From the NCBI GenBank assembly GCA_002451275.1, contig DKBS01000098.1, positions 25,998-49,492 on the forward strand: a stretch of 23,495 nt of DNA, given 5' to 3'. Made by a program: the position numbers and the translations under genes. This document shows, piece by piece, positions 21,682-23,495 of the stretch. The notes under the pieces are model-generated. The model searched no databases and had not been told where the DNA came from. It saw only the letters and a program-made list of their open reading frames with translations. Position 1 is the first letter of the stretch, and every line of letters begins with the position of its first letter. The stretch is from Planctomycetaceae bacterium UBA6894. GTDB taxonomy: Bacteria > Planctomycetota > Planctomycetia > Gemmatales > Gemmataceae.

Positions 21682-23169
21682 ATGCGAACGGGCATGCCTC
21701 GCTTATTGCGGCACCTGATGCTTTGCGGCTTGTCTGTCGGGATGGTCCTGAGGGTTTCGGGAGGGGCCAGCGGCCAGGATGCTGCTGCCCCCCCTGCCCA
21801 GGCGAATTCACCTTCTTCCGCCAAAAAATCCGCGCAAGAATTCGAAGCTTTTTCCGCCTTGGTCGAAGATCTGGGTTCCCCGGAATTCGCCAAGCGCGAG
21901 GCCGCGGCCGACGCGCTGCGACTGGGCGGCCAGAATAGCCTGCAGGCACTGCGCAAGGCGCAGAATCACCCCGACGCCGAGGTGCGCCGCCGCGCTGCCG
22001 AACTGCTCGGGCCGCTCGATGCCTCGCTTCGGCTGGCCCCGAAACGCGTGACCCTGGCGCGCAAAACGCGCACCTTCCGCTCCACCCTGGAAGAGATCTC
22101 CAAGGCCACCGGCTACACCGTGGAGGCATGGAACAACCTCGAGCAGCAGGTTGAATTCGGGTGTGACAACATCACGGTGCTGGAGGCGGTGGACCAATTG
22201 GGCCGCATCACCGGCACATGTCTGCAGCAGGGTTACGGCGACGATCGCATCCGCCTGGGTGCCGGCAACTGCCCTCCCCTGGTCACCTACGACGGCGCCT
22301 TCCGTCTGGTGGCCACCTCGCTGCAGCAATACCGCAACATCGATCTGGCCAACGCCATGCCCGCCAGTCCCGGCGCGTTTGTAGCCGGGCCGGGGTCCGG
22401 TCGAACCGAGACTCTCACGCTCGGCATGGCCATCTTCAGCGAGCCACGCCTCCCTCTACTAGGAGTGAATGAACCGCGCCTGATTGAGGCTTGGACCGAG
22501 GACGGGCAATCCCTGCTTCCCCCCGCAACTGACTCGGCAAACACCCCACGGCGCCATGTCAGCCGTTATGGCAACGGCTACCGTTCGCAGACCCAGATGG
22601 CCAATGTGGTGTTGCGCCGTCCAAGTAATTCCAGCGGGTCCATCAAATCGATCTCCGGAGTGGTTTCCTGCCTGGTGCTGGTGGACCAGAAGCAGATCCC
22701 CATCACCACCGAGCTGGCAAAAAGTAAGGGCAAGACGATCGAGATTGGCTCCACCAGCTTCACCATTGACGAGGTCACCGGGGTGGGCGAAAACGCGGGC
22801 AAGCCGATCACCGTCAAGCTCTCGGTGCGGGAGAAGAACAACGACAACCCCGGCGACTACACCTGGATGAACTCCCTATACCAGCGCCTGGAATTGACCG
22901 ACGCCGAAGGTAACAAATACCAGAACCAGGGTTCCAACTGGGGAACCAGCGGTCCCAATTTCGCCACCATCACTTTCACCTTCGGGCCGCCTGTGCCCCA
23001 GCAAAAGGCCGCGCGCCAGAATCTGCGCGGTATCGTGCTTCCAGGTCTGCCGATCGCCCCGGCCAAGCCGGCCAAACCCGCTGGACCACCAACCAAGCTG
23101 ATGTACACCACCTGGGACACCATGGACCATCTGGTCCCCTTCACCTTCAAGGATTTGCCCTTGCCCTAA
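21682..23169 (+). CDS. Secreted HEAT-repeat / STN-like protein, planctomycete type
   Basis: The 495-residue product is exported (basic n-region MRTGMPRLLRH, then a hydrophobic stretch and a cleavage site near ASGQ). Residues about 50-115 contain HEAT-like helices (LVEDLGSPEFAKREAAADAL, DAEVRRRAAELLG). The following segment (about 120-200: TFRSTLEEISKATGYTVE, NITVLEAVDQLGRITG) resembles the secretin/TonB short N-terminal domain. The C-terminal part is beta-rich and ends VPFTFKDLPLP, a tail I associate with planctomycete secreted proteins of unknown function. A protein-binding or envelope-structural role is likely. The start at 21682 follows GGGAG by 11 bases; GTG 21610 and ATG 21694 are alternatives. 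It is not obviously in an operon with the upstream gene, 232 bases away. Confidence 0.78.
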   Translation: MRTGMPRLLRHLMLCGLSVGMVLRVSGGASGQDAAAPPAQANSPSSAKKSAQEFEAFSALVEDLGSPEFAKREAAADALRLGGQNSLQALRKAQNHPDAEVRRRAAELLGPLDASLRLAPKRVTLARKTRTFRSTLEEISKATGYTVEAWNNLEQQVEFGCDNITVLEAVDQLGRITGTCLQQGYGDDRIRLGAGNCPPLVTYDGAFRLVATSLQQYRNIDLANAMPASPGAFVAGPGSGRTETLTLGMAIFSEPRLPLLGVNEPRLIEAWTEDGQSLLPPATDSANTPRRHVSRYGNGYRSQTQMANVVLRRPSNSSGSIKSISGVVSCLVLVDQKQIPITTELAKSKGKTIEIGSTSFTIDEVTGVGENAGKPITVKLSVREKNNDNPGDYTWMNSLYQRLELTDAEGNKYQNQGSNWGTSGPNFATITFTFGPPVPQQKAARQNLRGIVLPGLPIAPAKPAKPAGPPTKLMYTTWDTMDHLVPFTFKDLPLP

Positions 23170-23202
23170 GGGCATATTCCCAACGCGGGTATCCCCCAAG
23201 GG

Positions 23203-23237
23203 CGGCGCCTGGTTGAAATCAGGCGCCGTTCTTGCTT
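23203..23237 (+). terminator. Terminator after the HEAT/STN-like protein gene
   Basis: CGGCGCCTG (23203-23211) pairs perfectly with CAGGCGCCG (23220-23228) across an 8-base loop, followed by TTCTTGCTTT. It begins 33 bases past the stop codon. Confidence 0.8.
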
Positions 23238-23495
23238 TGCGGATGCTTGGGGTGCCCGGGCAAAGCCGTCGGAAAATCCGGATAGCCCCAAACGGGATGG
23301 GATGGCAACCAGCTTCCACTACCAGAAGGATTCCAAACTATTGCACCGGGAAGGGGTGCCAATTCTCGCCAGTTTCCAATGGTTGAAACCCACCTCCACG
23401 GATGAGGTACGCCGAAATCCCTCGCTTCATCCATGATGAGCAGCCCGGTCTGGCACCCCACCTGGCCCAAGGCCCATCCAATCCCCCAGCGCCAA
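23219..23495 (-). CDS. Possible C-terminal part of a gene running off the right edge
   Basis: On the minus strand a frame is open from the window edge to a TGA at 23221-23219, about 91 residues. It is rich in Trp, Pro and Gly (DFGVPHPWRW, GNWRELAPLP, GYPDFPTALPGHPKHPQ). The composition is protein-like, but third-base use is less GC-rich than in neighbouring genes and no domain is recognised. Its stop lies inside the hairpin after the HEAT/STN-like gene, which counts against it. If it is not coding, the last 260 bases hold no gene that I can support. Confidence 0.28.
   Translation of the reverse strand, partial: WRWGIGWALGQVGCQTGLLIMDEARDFGVPHPWRWVSTIGNWRELAPLPGAIVWNPSGSGSWLPSHPVWGYPDFPTALPGHPKHPQSKNGA

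Overview
This is high-GC bacterial chromosome that most resembles a member of the Planctomycetota. The lineage call rests on gene content: a Tat-exported Gfo/Idh/MocA oxidoreductase, a type I sulfatase, a small 'CDLCG…DLCPSC' zinc-binding protein, a secreted HEAT/STN-like protein ending in 'FKDLPLP', a large secreted PQQ-dehydrogenase/cytochrome c fusion, and many genes with weak Shine-Dalgarno sites. It is inference, because no rRNA is present. I see no tRNA, rRNA, CRISPR array, insertion sequence, phage gene or replication origin.

Layout. Positions 1-335 are the leader of infC (336-872), which appears to use a rare ATT start codon and ends in a strong terminator. Then come a Tat-dependent oxidoreductase (1049-2614) with its own terminator, a patatin-like lipoprotein (2819-4141), and a tightly coupled pair: a small HExxH membrane protein (4215-4661) and a sulfatase (4664-6091). 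On the minus strand (8440 to 6036) lie a zinc-binding protein, a GAF-SpoIIE phosphatase and a DUF309 protein; the last two overlap as ATGA. A UbiA-family prenyltransferase (8680-9597) converges on the large minus-strand fusion protein (12670-9602), whose domains are CBM9-like, glucose/sorbosone dehydrogenase and diheme cytochrome. A DMT transporter, a DUF5698/DUF2179 membrane protein and a flavodoxin-like protein follow on the plus strand, converging on an amidohydrolase (16449-15166).

The most unusual part is 16550-17760. Two adjacent minus-strand genes encode exported or membrane-anchored cysteine-rich proteins. In one of them (17199-16636) all 36 cysteines occur as 18 Cys-Cys dyads, within a 57-residue tandem repeat. 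Its leader contains a terminator-like hairpin directly before the ribosome binding site, with a competing upstream pairing, so attenuation is possible. I do not recognise a described family, and a metal- or redox-related role is inference only.

The right end carries a VanZ-like membrane protein followed closely by a 1073-residue secreted protein (Asp-box propeller, degenerate LmbE-like segment, CBM9-like C-terminus), then a secreted HEAT/STN-like protein and its terminator. The final 260 bases hold only an open frame running off the edge. The genes do not form one pathway. The recurring theme is the cell envelope: exported enzymes, secreted carbohydrate-binding modules and cysteine-rich surface or periplasmic proteins.
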